From positions 9,037 through 73,036 of the forward strand of contig NZ_MCIG01000006.1 in NCBI RefSeq assembly GCF_001705035.1: DNA of 64,000 bases, given 5' to 3'. The notes below the pieces were generated by a model. It did no database searches and was not told the origin of the DNA. It was given only the letters and a program-made list of their open reading frames with translations. This DNA comes from Curtobacterium sp. UCD-KPL2560 (GTDB lineage: Bacteria > Actinomycetota > Actinomycetes > Actinomycetales > Microbacteriaceae). The position numbers and the translations under genes were made by a program. Below, one piece after another: positions 36,241 to 46,163 of the stretch (positions within the stretch are counted from its first letter, which is position 1; each line of letters begins with the position of its first letter).

Positions 36241-38832
36241 CTACGCCTGCTGTTCCGCCAGCTCGATCTCGGTCACCGCGAGCTCCGGGCCGTCGGTGAA
36301 CGACAGGTTCTCGATGCGGCCGACGGCCGCCAGGTCGACCGCCGCGCGCTCGATGAGCACGCGCTGCTCCGGCGGAGCCGCGACCACCGCACGCGTCACG
36401 GGCGTCTTCTGGGAGGCCTTGGCGGCCGTCTTCGCGCCGCGGATGCCGATGAGCGCCTGTCCGACGGCACCGAGCAGCCCGGTCGGCTCGGCCTGGGTGG
36501 GCAGTTCGGCCCGCGTCGGCCAGGAGGCGCGGTGCACGCTGGTGTCGTGGGTCCAGGCCCACACCTCCTCGGTCGCGAACGGGAGGAACGGTGCCAGCAG
36601 ACGGAGCAGCGCGTCGATCGCGGCGCGCAGCGCCAGGACCGCGCTCGCCTGGGTCTCGTGCGTCGCGTCGGCCGCGGTGCCGTAGGCACGCTCCTTCACG
36701 AGCTCGAGGTAGTCGTCGCAGAAGGTCCAGAAGAAGCGCTCGGTGACCTCGAGGGCCCGGGCGTGGTCGAACGCGTCGAAGGCCGCGGTGGCCTGGTCGA
36801 CCACGGCGCCCAGCTCGGCCAGCACGTCGACGTCGAGCGGCTCGGTGACGCTCGTGGCGCCCTCGGGCAGCGGGAAGCCGTAGACGAACTTCGCGGCGTT
36901 GAGCACCTTGATCGCGAGACGACGGCCGACCTTGATCTGCTTCGGGTTCTGCGGGTCGAAGGCCGCGTCGGTGCCGAGCTTGGAGGAGGCGGCCCAGTAG
37001 CGGACCGCGTCGGCGCCGTGCTGCTCGAGGATCGACAGCGGGGTGACGACGTTGCCCTTCGACTTCGACATCTTCTTGCGGTCGGGGTCGACGATGAAGC
37101 CGGAGATGCTGGCGTGCTTCCACGGCGCGACGCCGGCCTCGAGCTGGCTGCGGAGCGCGGTCGTGAACAGCCAGGTGCGGATGATGTCCTGCGCCTGCGG
37201 GCGGACGTCGTACGGGTAGACCAGGTCGTACAGCTCCGTGTCGGTCTCCCACTTGCCCGCGAGCTGCGGCGTGAGCGACGAGGTCGCCCAGGTGTCCATC
37301 ACGTCGAGCTCGCCCTGGAACCCGCCGGCCTGGCCGCGCTGGGATTCCTCGTATCCCGGGGCCGGCTCGGCCGCCGGGTCGACCGGCAGCTGGGCCTCGG
37401 TCGGGACGATCGGCTGGTCGTACACGGGGTTGCCGTCGCCGTCGAGCGGGTACCAGACCGGGATCGGCACGCCGAAGAACCGCTGGCGCGAGATGAGCCA
37501 GTCGCCGGACAGCCCGCCGACCCAGTTGTCGTACCGGACGCGCATGAAGTCGGGGTGGAACGCGATCTCCTCGCCGCGCTTGCGGAGCGTCTCCTTGAGC
37601 TGCTCGTCGCGCGCGCCGTTCACGATGTACCACTGGCGGGTCGAGACGATCTCGAGGGGCTTGTCGCCCTTCTCGAAGAACTTCACCGGGTGGGTGATGG
37701 TCTTCACGTCGCCGACCAGTTCGCCGGACTCGGTGAGGGCGTCCACGAGGACCTTCTTCGCCGAGAACACCGTCTTGCCGGCCATCTCCGCGTAGAGCTC
37801 CTTGCCGCGGGCGCTCTCGATCCACGCCGGCTCGTCGGAGCGGACGCGGCCGTCGAAGCCGATGATCGCGCGGTTCGGCAGCTGCAGCTCGCGCCACCAC
37901 ACGACGTCGGTCGTGTCGCCGAAGGTGCAGACCATCGCGATGCCGGCGCCCTTGTCCTGCTGTGCGAGGTGGTGCGCGAGCACGGGGACCTCGACGTCGA
38001 ACAACGGCGAGCGGACGGTCGTGCCGAACAGGTCCTGGAAGCGCTCGTCGTCCGGGTGCGCGACGAGGGCGACGCACGCGGGCAGGAGCTCGGGGCGGGT
38101 GGTCTGGATGACGACGTCCTCGCCGCCGTCGGTGCGGTGGAACGCCAGCCCGTGGTACGCGCCGGGCATGTCCTTGTCCTCGAGCTCGGCCTGCGCGACG
38201 GCCGTGCGGAACGTGACGTCCCAGAGCGTCGGGGCGTCGGCCTGGTAGGCCTCGCCGCGCTCGAGGTTGCGGAGGAAGGCGCGCTGGGCGCTCGCGCGGG
38301 AGGTGTCGTCGATGGTGCGGTACGACTGCGTCCAGTCCACCGACAGGCCGAGCGTGCGGAAGAGGTGCTCGAACTGCTGCTCGTCCTGCACGGTCAGGCG
38401 CTCGCACAGCTCGATGAAGTTGCGACGCGAGACCGGCACCTGGTCGGCGGCCTTGCTCGACTTGCCGTCGCCGCCCTCGAACGGCGGGACGAAGGCCGGG
38501 TCGTAGGGGAGCTGCGGGTCGCAGCGGACGCCGTAGTAGTTCTGCACGCGGCGCTCGGTGGGCAGGCCGTTGTCGTCCCAGCCCATGGGGTAGAAGACGT
38601 GCTTGCCGCGCATGCGCTCGTACCGGGCCTTGAGGTCGGTGTGCGTGTACGAGAACACGTGACCGATGTGCAGCGAGCCCGAGGCGGTCGGCGGCGGGGT
38701 GTCGATCGAGTAGACGGCGTCCTTCGTGGCGCTGTCGCGGTCGAACCGGTAGGTGCCGTCCTGCTCCCAGACCGGGCCCCAGACCTGCTCGAGTCCGTCG
38801 ACGGTGGGCTTCTCGGGCATGGGCTTCGACAT
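36241..38832 (-). CDS. valS: Valyl-tRNA synthetase
   Basis: An 863-residue class I synthetase that charges tRNA-Val. HIGH appears in GSLHIGHVFSYTH near residue 55 and KMSKSKGNVVTP near 580. The editing domain lies between (RPELLPACVALVAHPDD). The length is typical of the shorter actinobacterial ValS lacking part of the C-terminal coiled arm. The ATG has GAGAGG ten bases upstream. The same frame remains open upstream to 40692, but that part is antisense to the ProP-like gene and not coding. Confidence 0.96.
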   Translation of the reverse strand: MSKPMPEKPTVDGLEQVWGPVWEQDGTYRFDRDSATKDAVYSIDTPPPTASGSLHIGHVFSYTHTDLKARYERMRGKHVFYPMGWDDNGLPTERRVQNYYGVRCDPQLPYDPAFVPPFEGGDGKSSKAADQVPVSRRNFIELCERLTVQDEQQFEHLFRTLGLSVDWTQSYRTIDDTSRASAQRAFLRNLERGEAYQADAPTLWDVTFRTAVAQAELEDKDMPGAYHGLAFHRTDGGEDVVIQTTRPELLPACVALVAHPDDERFQDLFGTTVRSPLFDVEVPVLAHHLAQQDKGAGIAMVCTFGDTTDVVWWRELQLPNRAIIGFDGRVRSDEPAWIESARGKELYAEMAGKTVFSAKKVLVDALTESGELVGDVKTITHPVKFFEKGDKPLEIVSTRQWYIVNGARDEQLKETLRKRGEEIAFHPDFMRVRYDNWVGGLSGDWLISRQRFFGVPIPVWYPLDGDGNPVYDQPIVPTEAQLPVDPAAEPAPGYEESQRGQAGGFQGELDVMDTWATSSLTPQLAGKWETDTELYDLVYPYDVRPQAQDIIRTWLFTTALRSQLEAGVAPWKHASISGFIVDPDRKKMSKSKGNVVTPLSILEQHGADAVRYWAASSKLGTDAAFDPQNPKQIKVGRRLAIKVLNAAKFVYGFPLPEGATSVTEPLDVDVLAELGAVVDQATAAFDAFDHARALEVTERFFWTFCDDYLELVKERAYGTAADATHETQASAVLALRAAIDALLRLLAPFLPFATEEVWAWTHDTSVHRASWPTRAELPTQAEPTGLLGAVGQALIGIRGAKTAAKASQKTPVTRAVVAAPPEQRVLIERAAVDLAAVGRIENLSFTDGPELAVTEIELAEQQA

Positions 38833-39105
38833 GGCAGGGCCTCTCGATCGATGTGTGCGGCACCGAGTCCGTGGTGAGGTGCCTGAGTGTCCGCGCGCAC
38901 TGCACGGCGGGTCGATCGTACCGGAGCGGGTCCCGGCGCTGCACCCGCCGCGGTGTGCGCGTACCACAGGGGAGGGGAGGACACGCTGGAGGGCGGCTGC
39001 TAGTCTGTCGGGGTTTGTCCGGCGAGCGTGGGTTCCGTCGGGACCGCATCGTTGCTCTCCGCCGGACGCCCGAAGGCAAGACGCAGCACTACCGGAGGAA
39101 CGAAC
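38833..39105. other. Divergent promoter region, valS and proP
   Basis: No gene. TAGTCT at 39001-39006 is a -10 candidate for the rightward transporter gene, giving a leader of about 90 bases. Leftward, GATCGAGAGG precedes valS as its ribosome site. No T-box elements are visible before valS. Confidence 0.45.
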
Positions 39106-40680
39106 TTGGCACCGAACGATGCACATCCGCACGGCGACCGGCCGTTGCGCACGAAGGCCGCCGCGAAGCGCGCACGCCGCAAGCTGACCGAGGACGACGT
39201 CACCGTCGTCGAGGAGTCGCTGCTCAAGCGCGCGGTCGCCGCCGCCGCGCTCGGCAACGCCATGGAGTGGTTCGACTTCGGTATCTTCGCGTACCTCACG
39301 GTCACGATCTCGAAGGTGTTCCTGCCCGAGGGCGACCCGACCTCGAACCTCGTGGCGACGTTCGGCTTCTTCGCCGCAGCGTTCATCGTCCGCCCGATCG
39401 GCGGCGCCGTCTTCGGCCCGATCGGTGACAGGATCGGCCGCCAGAAGGTCCTCGCGCTGACGATGATCCTGATGGCCGCCGGCACGCTCATGATCGGCCT
39501 CATCCCGTCGTACTCGACGATCGGCTTCTGGGCCCCGGTCCTGCTGCTCGTCGCACGCTTCGTGCAGGGCTTCTCGACGGGTGGCGAGTACGGCGGCGCC
39601 GCGACCTTCATCGCCGAGTACTCGCCCGACAAGCGCCGCGGGTTCATGGGCTCGTGGCTCGAGTTCGGCACGCTGGCCGGCTACGTGCTCGGCGCGTCGA
39701 TCGTCACCGTGCTGCAGTACGCGATGCCCGAGGACGCGCTCCTCAGCTGGGGCTGGCGCATCCCGTTCATCGTCGCCGGTCCGCTCGGCCTGATCGGGCT
39801 GTACCTGCGCCTCAAGCTCGAGGAGACCCCGGCCTTCCAGAAGCAGCAGGAGCAGGCCGCCGAGCGCGAGTCGCAGAAGACCCCGTTCCTCAAGCTGTTC
39901 GCCGAGAACTGGCGCTCGCTCATCGTCTGCATCGGCCTCGTGCTGGTCTTCAACGTGACCGACTACATGCTGCTGTCGTACATGCCGACGTACCTCGAGA
40001 CGAACCTCGGCCAGAACGCCACGTTCGGCCTGATCCTCATCGTCATCGTGATGATCCTCATGATGGTCGTCATCACGTTCGGCGGTCGGCTGTCCGACAA
40101 GTTCGGCCGTCGTCCGGTCCTGGCCGCGGGCTGCATCGGCTTCATCGTGCTGTCCTGGCCGGCCCTCAAGCTCGTCCAGACCGGCACGGGTGTCGGCGTC
40201 TTCACGGGCCTGCTGCTGCTCGGCCTGGTCCTGGTGACCTTCACCTCGACCATGCCGTCGACGCTCCCGGCGCTGTTCCCGACGATCATCCGCTACGGCG
40301 CCCTGGCGATCGCGTTCAACGTGTCCGTCTCGCTGTTCGGCGGCACGACGCCCCTCGCCACGCAGGCGCTCATCGCGGGTGCCAAGGACGCCGGCCTGTC
40401 GTGGGCCGAGGACATCCCCGCGTTCTACCTCATGCTCGCCGCGGTGATCGGCCTCGTCGCCGTGTACTTCACCAAGGAGACCGCCGCGACGCCGCTCATG
40501 GGCTCGGGCCCGACGGTCGCGCACGAGGACGAGATCGCCGACGTCATCAAGGACTACAACGACCCGACCTCGGAGCTCGCGCAGTCCGACTGGGCGAAGG
40601 ACTTCTCGACGAGCGAGATCCCGATCATCTCGGGTGACGCCCCGACGGCGGGACAGGACAAGGAACCGACGGGCGCGTAG
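39106..40680 (+). CDS. ProP-like MFS proton symporter
   Basis: A 524-residue, twelve-helix transporter of the MHS branch of the major facilitator superfamily. The hallmark NAMEWFDFGIFAYL is in helix one, followed by FIVRPIGGAVFGPIGDRIGR in the first cytoplasmic loop and FVQGFSTGGEYGGAATF. These are typical of the ProP/KgtP/ShiA group, which take up proline, betaine or dicarboxylates. The start is TTG, with GGAGGA six bases upstream; a basic N-terminal tail precedes helix one. A family B palindrome follows. Confidence 0.9.
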   Translation: MAPNDAHPHGDRPLRTKAAAKRARRKLTEDDVTVVEESLLKRAVAAAALGNAMEWFDFGIFAYLTVTISKVFLPEGDPTSNLVATFGFFAAAFIVRPIGGAVFGPIGDRIGRQKVLALTMILMAAGTLMIGLIPSYSTIGFWAPVLLLVARFVQGFSTGGEYGGAATFIAEYSPDKRRGFMGSWLEFGTLAGYVLGASIVTVLQYAMPEDALLSWGWRIPFIVAGPLGLIGLYLRLKLEETPAFQKQQEQAAERESQKTPFLKLFAENWRSLIVCIGLVLVFNVTDYMLLSYMPTYLETNLGQNATFGLILIVIVMILMMVVITFGGRLSDKFGRRPVLAAGCIGFIVLSWPALKLVQTGTGVGVFTGLLLLGLVLVTFTSTMPSTLPALFPTIIRYGALAIAFNVSVSLFGGTTPLATQALIAGAKDAGLSWAEDIPAFYLMLAAVIGLVAVYFTKETAATPLMGSGPTVAHEDEIADVIKDYNDPTSELAQSDWAKDFSTSEIPIISGDAPTAGQDKEPTGA

Positions 40681-40693
40681 GCGCGTCACCATC

Positions 40694-40742
40694 CGGCCGG
40701 GAGGCGCGGTGCGGGTCCGTCCCGCACCGCGCCTCCCGGCCG
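40694..40742. repeat. Palindrome family B, copy 4
   Basis: 22-bp perfect arms beginning CGGCCGGGAGGCGCGGTGCG surround a TCCGT loop. It lies between the convergent ProP-like and ABC ATPase genes. Confidence 0.85.
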
Positions 40743-40851
40743 TCGTGGCGTCCGGTCCGTGGTGGCGCTGCGCCTCGGCGACGCCGGTGCGGCTGCGCCC
40801 GCAACCGCACCCGCGGCCGCGGCCGCTCCCGCGCGCGCCTGCGGCCGCGTG

Positions 40852-42456
40852 TCAGGCGGGGCCGGCGGCGAGCCGCTCCGCGGCGCGCAGCAGCCGCACG
40901 GTCTCGGGGTGCTCCGGTGCGTCGAACACCCGGGCCGCGGGGCCGTGCTCGACCACGCGCCCCCGGTGCACGACGAGCACCTCGTCGGCCGTCCGTCGCA
41001 CGGCGCGCAGGTCGTGCGACACGAACACCATCGCGACGCCGGTCGCATCCCGGAGCCGTTCGAGCAGTGTCAGCACCGCGTCCTGCACGGTCGCGTCGAG
41101 GGCGGTCACGGGCTCGTCGAGCACGACCACCTCGGGCTCGGTCGCGAGGGCCCGCGCGATCGCCAGCCGCTGCCGTTGCCCGCCGGACAGGGTGCGGGGG
41201 GATCGTGGCCGGAGTGCCGGGTCGAGCCCCACCTGCCGGAGCGCGTCGTCCACCCGGTCGGCGAGCGGACCGCGTGCGCGGCGCTCCCGGCCGTCGGACA
41301 GCGCGTCGGCGAGCACGCGCTCGACGGTCCAGCGTTCGTCGAACGTGGCACCCGGGTCCTGCACGACGGCGGCGAGCCGGGGTCGCCGTGCCCGGCGGTC
41401 GCGTTCCGGCAGCGGTGCCCAGGCCGCGCCGTCGAGCGTCACCGTGCCGGCGTCGGGGTCCTCGAGCCCGAGCAGCATCCGCGCGACCGTCGTCTTGCCC
41501 GAGCCGGAGGCGCCGATCACCCCGAGCACCCGGCCGGGCCGCACCGCGAGGGAGACGTCGTCGACGGCGGGCACCTCGGCGAAGGTGCGCGACAGGCCGT
41601 CCGCGGCGAGCAGGGCGGGTGCGTCCGCGCCGGCCGCCCGAGCACCGGTGTCGAAGGCGGTCGGGTCGCCGGGGCGGGCGGTCCGCACCGTCCCGGCGCG
41701 GGCCGCCTGGACGAGTGCCTCGGTCGTCGGGTGCTGCGGGGCGGCGAACACCCGCTCGACCGGTCCCTGCTCGACGACCGTGCCCCCGTCGACGACGACG
41801 ACGCGGTCCGCCCACCCGGCGACGAGCCCGAGGTCGTGCGTGATGACGAGCAGTCCGGCGCCGCGCTCCTGCGCCGCTCGGAGCTGCGCCATCACGGTGA
41901 CCGCGACGGCCGCGTCGAGCGCCGTGGTCGGTTCGTCCGCCACGACGAGGGCGGGGGAGGCGACGGTTGCCGCGGCGATGAGCGCCCGCTGGCGCATCCC
42001 GCCGGACAGCGTGTCGGCCAGCCGTCCGTCGGTCGCGAGGTCCGGGTCGAGGCCGACCGCGCTCAGCGCACCCCGGACGGCGTCGATCCGTTCCGCGGCG
42101 GTCGTCCGGGTGTGCAGCCGCAGGGCGTCGGCGACCTCGCGGCCGACCGGTCGGAGCGGGTCGAGCGCACCGAGCGCCTCCTGGCCGACGTAGCCGACCA
42201 GGGCTCCGCGCACCGACCGCCACCGCCGCTCGGACAGGCCGCGGACGTCGCGCCCGTCGAGCCGGAGCGCCGCGGCGTCGACCGTGAGCCCGGCGGCCGA
42301 GAGCCCGAGCACGGCCCGCGCGGTCAGGGTCTTGCCGGAGCCGGACGCGCCGACGAGGGCGACGCACTCGCCGGGCTCGACCGTGAACGACACGTCGTGC
42401 ACGAGGGTCGTGCCGCCGGCCCGGACGGTCAGCCCCTCGACCTGCAGCACGCTCAC
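40852..42456 (-). CDS. Fused dual ATPase of a peptide/nickel-type ABC importer
   Basis: A 534-residue protein with two ABC cassettes joined head to tail, equal to DppD plus DppF. Walker A appears twice (VGASGSGKT, IGASGSGKT), each with signature LSGGMRQRA or LSGGQRQRL and Walker B (LVVADEPTTALDA, VVVLDEPVTALDA). The GTG start overlaps the permease stop in a GTGA. It energises import by the two permeases, with a lipoprotein receptor encoded further upstream. Confidence 0.93.
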   Translation of the reverse strand: MSVLQVEGLTVRAGGTTLVHDVSFTVEPGECVALVGASGSGKTLTARAVLGLSAAGLTVDAAALRLDGRDVRGLSERRWRSVRGALVGYVGQEALGALDPLRPVGREVADALRLHTRTTAAERIDAVRGALSAVGLDPDLATDGRLADTLSGGMRQRALIAAATVASPALVVADEPTTALDAAVAVTVMAQLRAAQERGAGLLVITHDLGLVAGWADRVVVVDGGTVVEQGPVERVFAAPQHPTTEALVQAARAGTVRTARPGDPTAFDTGARAAGADAPALLAADGLSRTFAEVPAVDDVSLAVRPGRVLGVIGASGSGKTTVARMLLGLEDPDAGTVTLDGAAWAPLPERDRRARRPRLAAVVQDPGATFDERWTVERVLADALSDGRERRARGPLADRVDDALRQVGLDPALRPRSPRTLSGGQRQRLAIARALATEPEVVVLDEPVTALDATVQDAVLTLLERLRDATGVAMVFVSHDLRAVRRTADEVLVVHRGRVVEHGPAARVFDAPEHPETVRLLRAAERLAAGPA

Positions 42457-43334
42457 CGCACGGCTCCGCTCCGCCGGACCGCGCGGCCGAGCACCGTGAC
42501 CGACGTGGCGAGCACGACGATCGCCAGGCCGGGGAACGTGCTCGTCCACGGTGCGGTGAGCAGGTAGGTCCGGCCGTCGGCGAGCATCGCGCCCCACTCG
42601 GGTGCCGGCGGCGGGGTGCCGACACCGAGGTAGCTCAGCGCGGAGGCCCACACCACGGCCTGTCCGACGCCGAGCGTGGCGACGGCGACGACCGGCCAGA
42701 GCGCGGCGGGCAGGACGTGGCGGACGGTGATCAGCGCGGGTCGGCGACCCTGCAGCACCGCGGTCTCGACGACCTGCGACCGCCGGGCCGTCCGGACGAG
42801 CCCGCGGACGATCCGGGCGTACCCGGGAGCGGTCGCGAAGCCGACGGCGAGCGTCGCCGGGACCGGCCCGGGTCCGGTGACCGCGATCACGACGAGGGCG
42901 ACGAGGAGCAGCGGCAGCGCGAACGCCACCTCGGTGACCCGCCCGACGACGGCGTCGACCAGGCGACCGCCGAGTCCCGCCGCGGTGCCGAGCACGACGC
43001 CGACCGCGCCGCCCACCAGGGTGGCCAGGACCCCGACGACGAGCGAGGCCCGCGTGCCCGCGACGACCCGACCGAGGACGTCCCGTCCGGACTCGTCCGT
43101 GCCGAACGGGTGCGCCCACGACGGCGCCTGGAGCGCCACCTCCGGGTGCACGGCGAGCGGGTCGCCGCCGCCGAGCAGCGCCGGCCACACCGCCGCGACG
43201 ACCGCCAGCAGCACCACCGCCGCGGCGACCGTGCCGACCGGCCCGAGCGTCCCCCCAGGAGATCGCTCGGACCGGCGGGCGCGGCCGCCGTCACGGGTGT
43301 CGGCCGGGAGGCGCGGGTCGACGATGCCGCTCAC
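42453..43334 (-). CDS. ABC importer permease, DppC-like
   Basis: A 293-residue membrane protein with six helices. An N-terminal OppC-type region is followed by SWAHPFGTDESGRDVLGRVV, a strong DppC/OppC signature. The inner-membrane coupling motif is VLQGRRPALITVRHVLPA. The N-terminal residues DPRLPAD are encoded by a half-copy of the family B repeat. GTGA overlaps join it to genes on both sides. Confidence 0.9.
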   Translation of the reverse strand: MSGIVDPRLPADTRDGGRARRSERSPGGTLGPVGTVAAAVVLLAVVAAVWPALLGGGDPLAVHPEVALQAPSWAHPFGTDESGRDVLGRVVAGTRASLVVGVLATLVGGAVGVVLGTAAGLGGRLVDAVVGRVTEVAFALPLLLVALVVIAVTGPGPVPATLAVGFATAPGYARIVRGLVRTARRSQVVETAVLQGRRPALITVRHVLPAALWPVVAVATLGVGQAVVWASALSYLGVGTPPPAPEWGAMLADGRTYLLTAPWTSTFPGLAIVVLATSVTVLGRAVRRSGAVR

Positions 43335-44422
43335 CGTACGCCCGCCCCGGTGTGCGCCGGGCGCGGGGCGCCGCCGCGGCGGCCGTCACGGGACCGCTCC
43401 GCCGTCCCGCCCCGGGGGTCGACCACCCGCTCGACCAGGTCGGCCACGGCGAGCACGACGACGTAGGCGGCCGCGGACACGAGGGCGATCCCGGTCACGA
43501 GCGGCATGTCACGCTGCGTCACGGCACCGACGAGGGCGCGTCCGACGCCCGGGAGCGCGAACACCGACTCGACGACGACCGCGCCCGACACGAGCGAGCC
43601 GAACGCCCACGCGGACAGGGCGATGCCGGGCAGGGCCGCGTGCCGGAGCAGGTGGCGGCCGAACAGGCCCGCGGGCGACTCGCCGCGACCGCGCGCCGCG
43701 AGGGCGAACGCGGAGCGCTGGGCGTCGACGACCCCGTCGCGCACCGTCTCGGCCAGGTAGCCGGCGACGGGCACCGCGACGGTCAGCACCGGCAGCACCC
43801 AGCCGGCGAGGGTGCCGTCCGACACCGCCGGCACCCACCCGAGACCGCTCGCGAAGACCACGATGAGCACGCTGCCGAGCCAGAAGTGCGGCACGACGCT
43901 CGCCGTCACGGTGATCGCGCCGGTGAGCGCCGCGGCGACCCGTCCGCGCTGCGTCGACCACCAGGCCGCACCGATCGCGAGGACCCAGGCGACGACGAGT
44001 CCCGCGACCGCCAGGGTCAGGGTGACCGGCAGCTGCTGCGCGAGCAGCCCCGCCACGGGCGTGCGGAACGCGTACGAGTCCCCGAGGTGCCCGGTCGCGA
44101 GCCGGCCGAGGAACACCGCGTACTGCACGAGCACGGGCTGGTCGAGACCGTAGTCCTGGCGGACCCGGGCGACGGCCTCGGCCGAGGCCTGCGAGCCCGG
44201 ACCGCCGAGGATCGCCAGTGCCGGGTCACCCGGGATCAGCCGGATCGCCACGAAGACGATCGTCGCGACGGCCCAGAGCACCCCGACACCGCCGGCCGCG
44301 CGACGGAGTCCCCACAGCGACCAACCCGACCACCCGGCGGGCAGCCCGCCGCGCTCCCGACGCGGGACGGGCCTCCCGGCCGCTGACCGCGTCAGCGGTC
44401 GATCCACGCGGTGCCGAACCAC
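43331..44422 (-). CDS. ABC importer permease, DppB-like
   Basis: A 363-residue six-helix membrane protein. VATIVFVAIRLIPGDPALAI near residue 60 is the DppB/OppB signature, and the coupling motif lies in ALAARGRGESPAGLFGRHLL. The start is uncertain: GTG 44422 overlaps the receptor gene by 31 bases, and no ribosome site is clear. A later GTG at 44407 is possible. Confidence 0.82.
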   Translation of the reverse strand: MVRHRVDRPLTRSAAGRPVPRRERGGLPAGWSGWSLWGLRRAAGGVGVLWAVATIVFVAIRLIPGDPALAILGGPGSQASAEAVARVRQDYGLDQPVLVQYAVFLGRLATGHLGDSYAFRTPVAGLLAQQLPVTLTLAVAGLVVAWVLAIGAAWWSTQRGRVAAALTGAITVTASVVPHFWLGSVLIVVFASGLGWVPAVSDGTLAGWVLPVLTVAVPVAGYLAETVRDGVVDAQRSAFALAARGRGESPAGLFGRHLLRHAALPGIALSAWAFGSLVSGAVVVESVFALPGVGRALVGAVTQRDMPLVTGIALVSAAAYVVVLAVADLVERVVDPRGGTAERSRDGRRGGAPRPAHTGAGVR

Positions 44423-46041
44423 GGCGTCGAGACGGCCGTGGTGCGGATGCCGTGCACCGCGGAGCGGTACAGGAAGTGGTTCTGCTGGTCGTACAGGGGC
44501 AGCACCGTGCCGCTCGCGAGGATGCGCCGCTGTGCCTGCTCGTAGAGCTTGCCGCGCTCCGCGGTGTCCGACGTCCGTGCGGCCTGCTCGACGAGTCGGT
44601 CGACCTCGGGGTCGTCGAGCTGCGCGAGGTTCGCGAAGTAGCCGGACGGTGCCGGTTCGATGCTCGCGCTGTCGTACAGGATGCGGAGGACGTCCGCGCC
44701 GACCTTCGTGTACGGGGCGCTGACCACGTCGTACTGGTTCCCCGCGAGGGCCGCGTACCAGCTGGACAGGTCGAGCTCCTCGATCCGGACGTCGAACCCG
44801 ACGGCCTTCTCGGACGCCTGGACCTGCTGGAACAGGCTGCGCTCGGCCGGGACCGACTGGTTCGTCGACACCGGGAAGGTGACGGTGAGGCGCTGGCCGT
44901 CCTTCTCGCGCACGCCGTCGCTGCCGACCTTCCAGCCGGCCTCGTCGAGGAGCTCCTTCGCCTTCGACGGCGAGTACCGGAACAGGCTCGGGTCGGAGTA
45001 CGCGAACGGCTCGACACTGGACAGCACCGAGTACGAGCGCTCCGCGGTGCCGAGGAACAGACTGCGCAGGCCCGGGTCGACCTGGGCGCCCGCGATGAAC
45101 GCCTTGCGGACGGCCTCGTCGCGGAAGACGCCGTGGCCGGAGTTCAGCTCGAGGCGGTTCGAGGCACCGGGCCGCGGGGCGTCGAGGTCACGGATCGCGC
45201 CCTTCGCCGAGGCGGCCTTCAGCTGGTCCGGCTGGGCGTTGTCGATCACGTCGACCTGCCCGGACTGGAGCGCGGCGTAGCGCGAGGTCGAGTCGGGCAG
45301 GAAGCGCCACGTGATGCCGTCGAGACGCGGCTTCGTCGAGCCGGTCAGCGGCGTGTAGCGGGTGTTCTTCGCCAGGGTGACCCGGTCGCCGTGCTTCCAG
45401 GCGGTGACGGTGAACGGACCGGTGCCGACCGGCGACTCGCAGTTCGTCGCCTGCGGGCGCTGCAGGGCCTTCGGGGACTCCATCCCGACCCACGGTTGCG
45501 AGAAGGACTCGAGCAGTGCGCTGTCCGGCCGGCTCAGGGTGAGCGTGACGGTGTGGTCGTCGGTCGCCGTGGCCTTCGTGATCGACTGCAGTGCCAGGTA
45601 GCCGGTGCTCGACGCGGTCGCCGGGTCCTGCACGTGCTCGATGTTCGCGACGACCGCCGCCGCGTCGAACGGGGTGCCGTCGGAGAACGTGACGTCGTCG
45701 CGGAGCGCGAAGGTCATCGTCGTGCCGTCGTCGCTCGTGGTCCACGACCGGGCGAGGGCCGGGACGGGCTTGCCGTCGTCGAGCGCGGTGAGCCCCTCGA
45801 CGAACTGCGTCGACAGCAGGGCCTGCGGGTAGTTGCCGCCGACGTGCGGGTCGAGGCAGGTCGGCTCGGCGTCGCCGGACGCGTACGTCAGCGTCCCGCC
45901 GGTCTGCGGCGTGCTGGCCGAGGTCGCCGCGCCGCCGCCGGTGCAGGCGGTCAGGGCGAGGAGGAGGGCGGCGGCTCCCGCGATGGAGGTGGGGCGACGC
46001 CCGGCTCGCCGGGGTTTCTGTACTGAGTCCATCGGGTGCAC
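44392..46041 (-). CDS. Solute-binding lipoprotein of the peptide/nickel ABC importer
   Basis: A 549-residue SBP_bac_5 family receptor. The lipoprotein signal ends LALTAC near residue 34, with Cys lipidated. The mature part includes LDPHVGGNYPQALLSTQFVEGL, TFALRDDVTFSDGTPFDA and GTGPFTVTAWKHGD. Substrates could be peptides, nickel or opines. I place the start at GTG 46041, because TACGAT lies six bases before it (leaderless); ATG 46032 would shorten it by three residues. It is first in a four-gene unit. Confidence 0.9.
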   Translation of the reverse strand: MHPMDSVQKPRRAGRRPTSIAGAAALLLALTACTGGGAATSASTPQTGGTLTYASGDAEPTCLDPHVGGNYPQALLSTQFVEGLTALDDGKPVPALARSWTTSDDGTTMTFALRDDVTFSDGTPFDAAAVVANIEHVQDPATASSTGYLALQSITKATATDDHTVTLTLSRPDSALLESFSQPWVGMESPKALQRPQATNCESPVGTGPFTVTAWKHGDRVTLAKNTRYTPLTGSTKPRLDGITWRFLPDSTSRYAALQSGQVDVIDNAQPDQLKAASAKGAIRDLDAPRPGASNRLELNSGHGVFRDEAVRKAFIAGAQVDPGLRSLFLGTAERSYSVLSSVEPFAYSDPSLFRYSPSKAKELLDEAGWKVGSDGVREKDGQRLTVTFPVSTNQSVPAERSLFQQVQASEKAVGFDVRIEELDLSSWYAALAGNQYDVVSAPYTKVGADVLRILYDSASIEPAPSGYFANLAQLDDPEVDRLVEQAARTSDTAERGKLYEQAQRRILASGTVLPLYDQQNHFLYRSAVHGIRTTAVSTPWFGTAWIDR

Positions 46042-46163
46042 CAGTCGATCGTAGCGGGATGTCGGGTGGACGGGATCGCATTTGTTGCACGACTCGTTTG
46101 ATACTTGATATACAGGTGGCGCGCGAGTGACCACCCGCGAGACATCCGACAGGAGGGGATTCG
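46042..46163 (+). promoter_or_regulatory. AT-rich divergent promoter of the peptide cassette
   Basis: The stretch 46079-46115 is markedly AT-rich for this genome. TTGCAC (46085-46090) and TATACA (46109-46114), 18 bases apart, form a plausible promoter. TTTGATAC and TTGATATAC within it form a short direct repeat that may be an operator. The ribosome site AGGAGGGG follows at 46151-46158. Confidence 0.5.

Noticed and set aside
38833-40692. Upstream extension of the valS frame (total 1483 codons)
   Set aside because: The extra part is antisense to the ProP-like transporter. ValS family N terminus and a ribosome site support the start at 38832.
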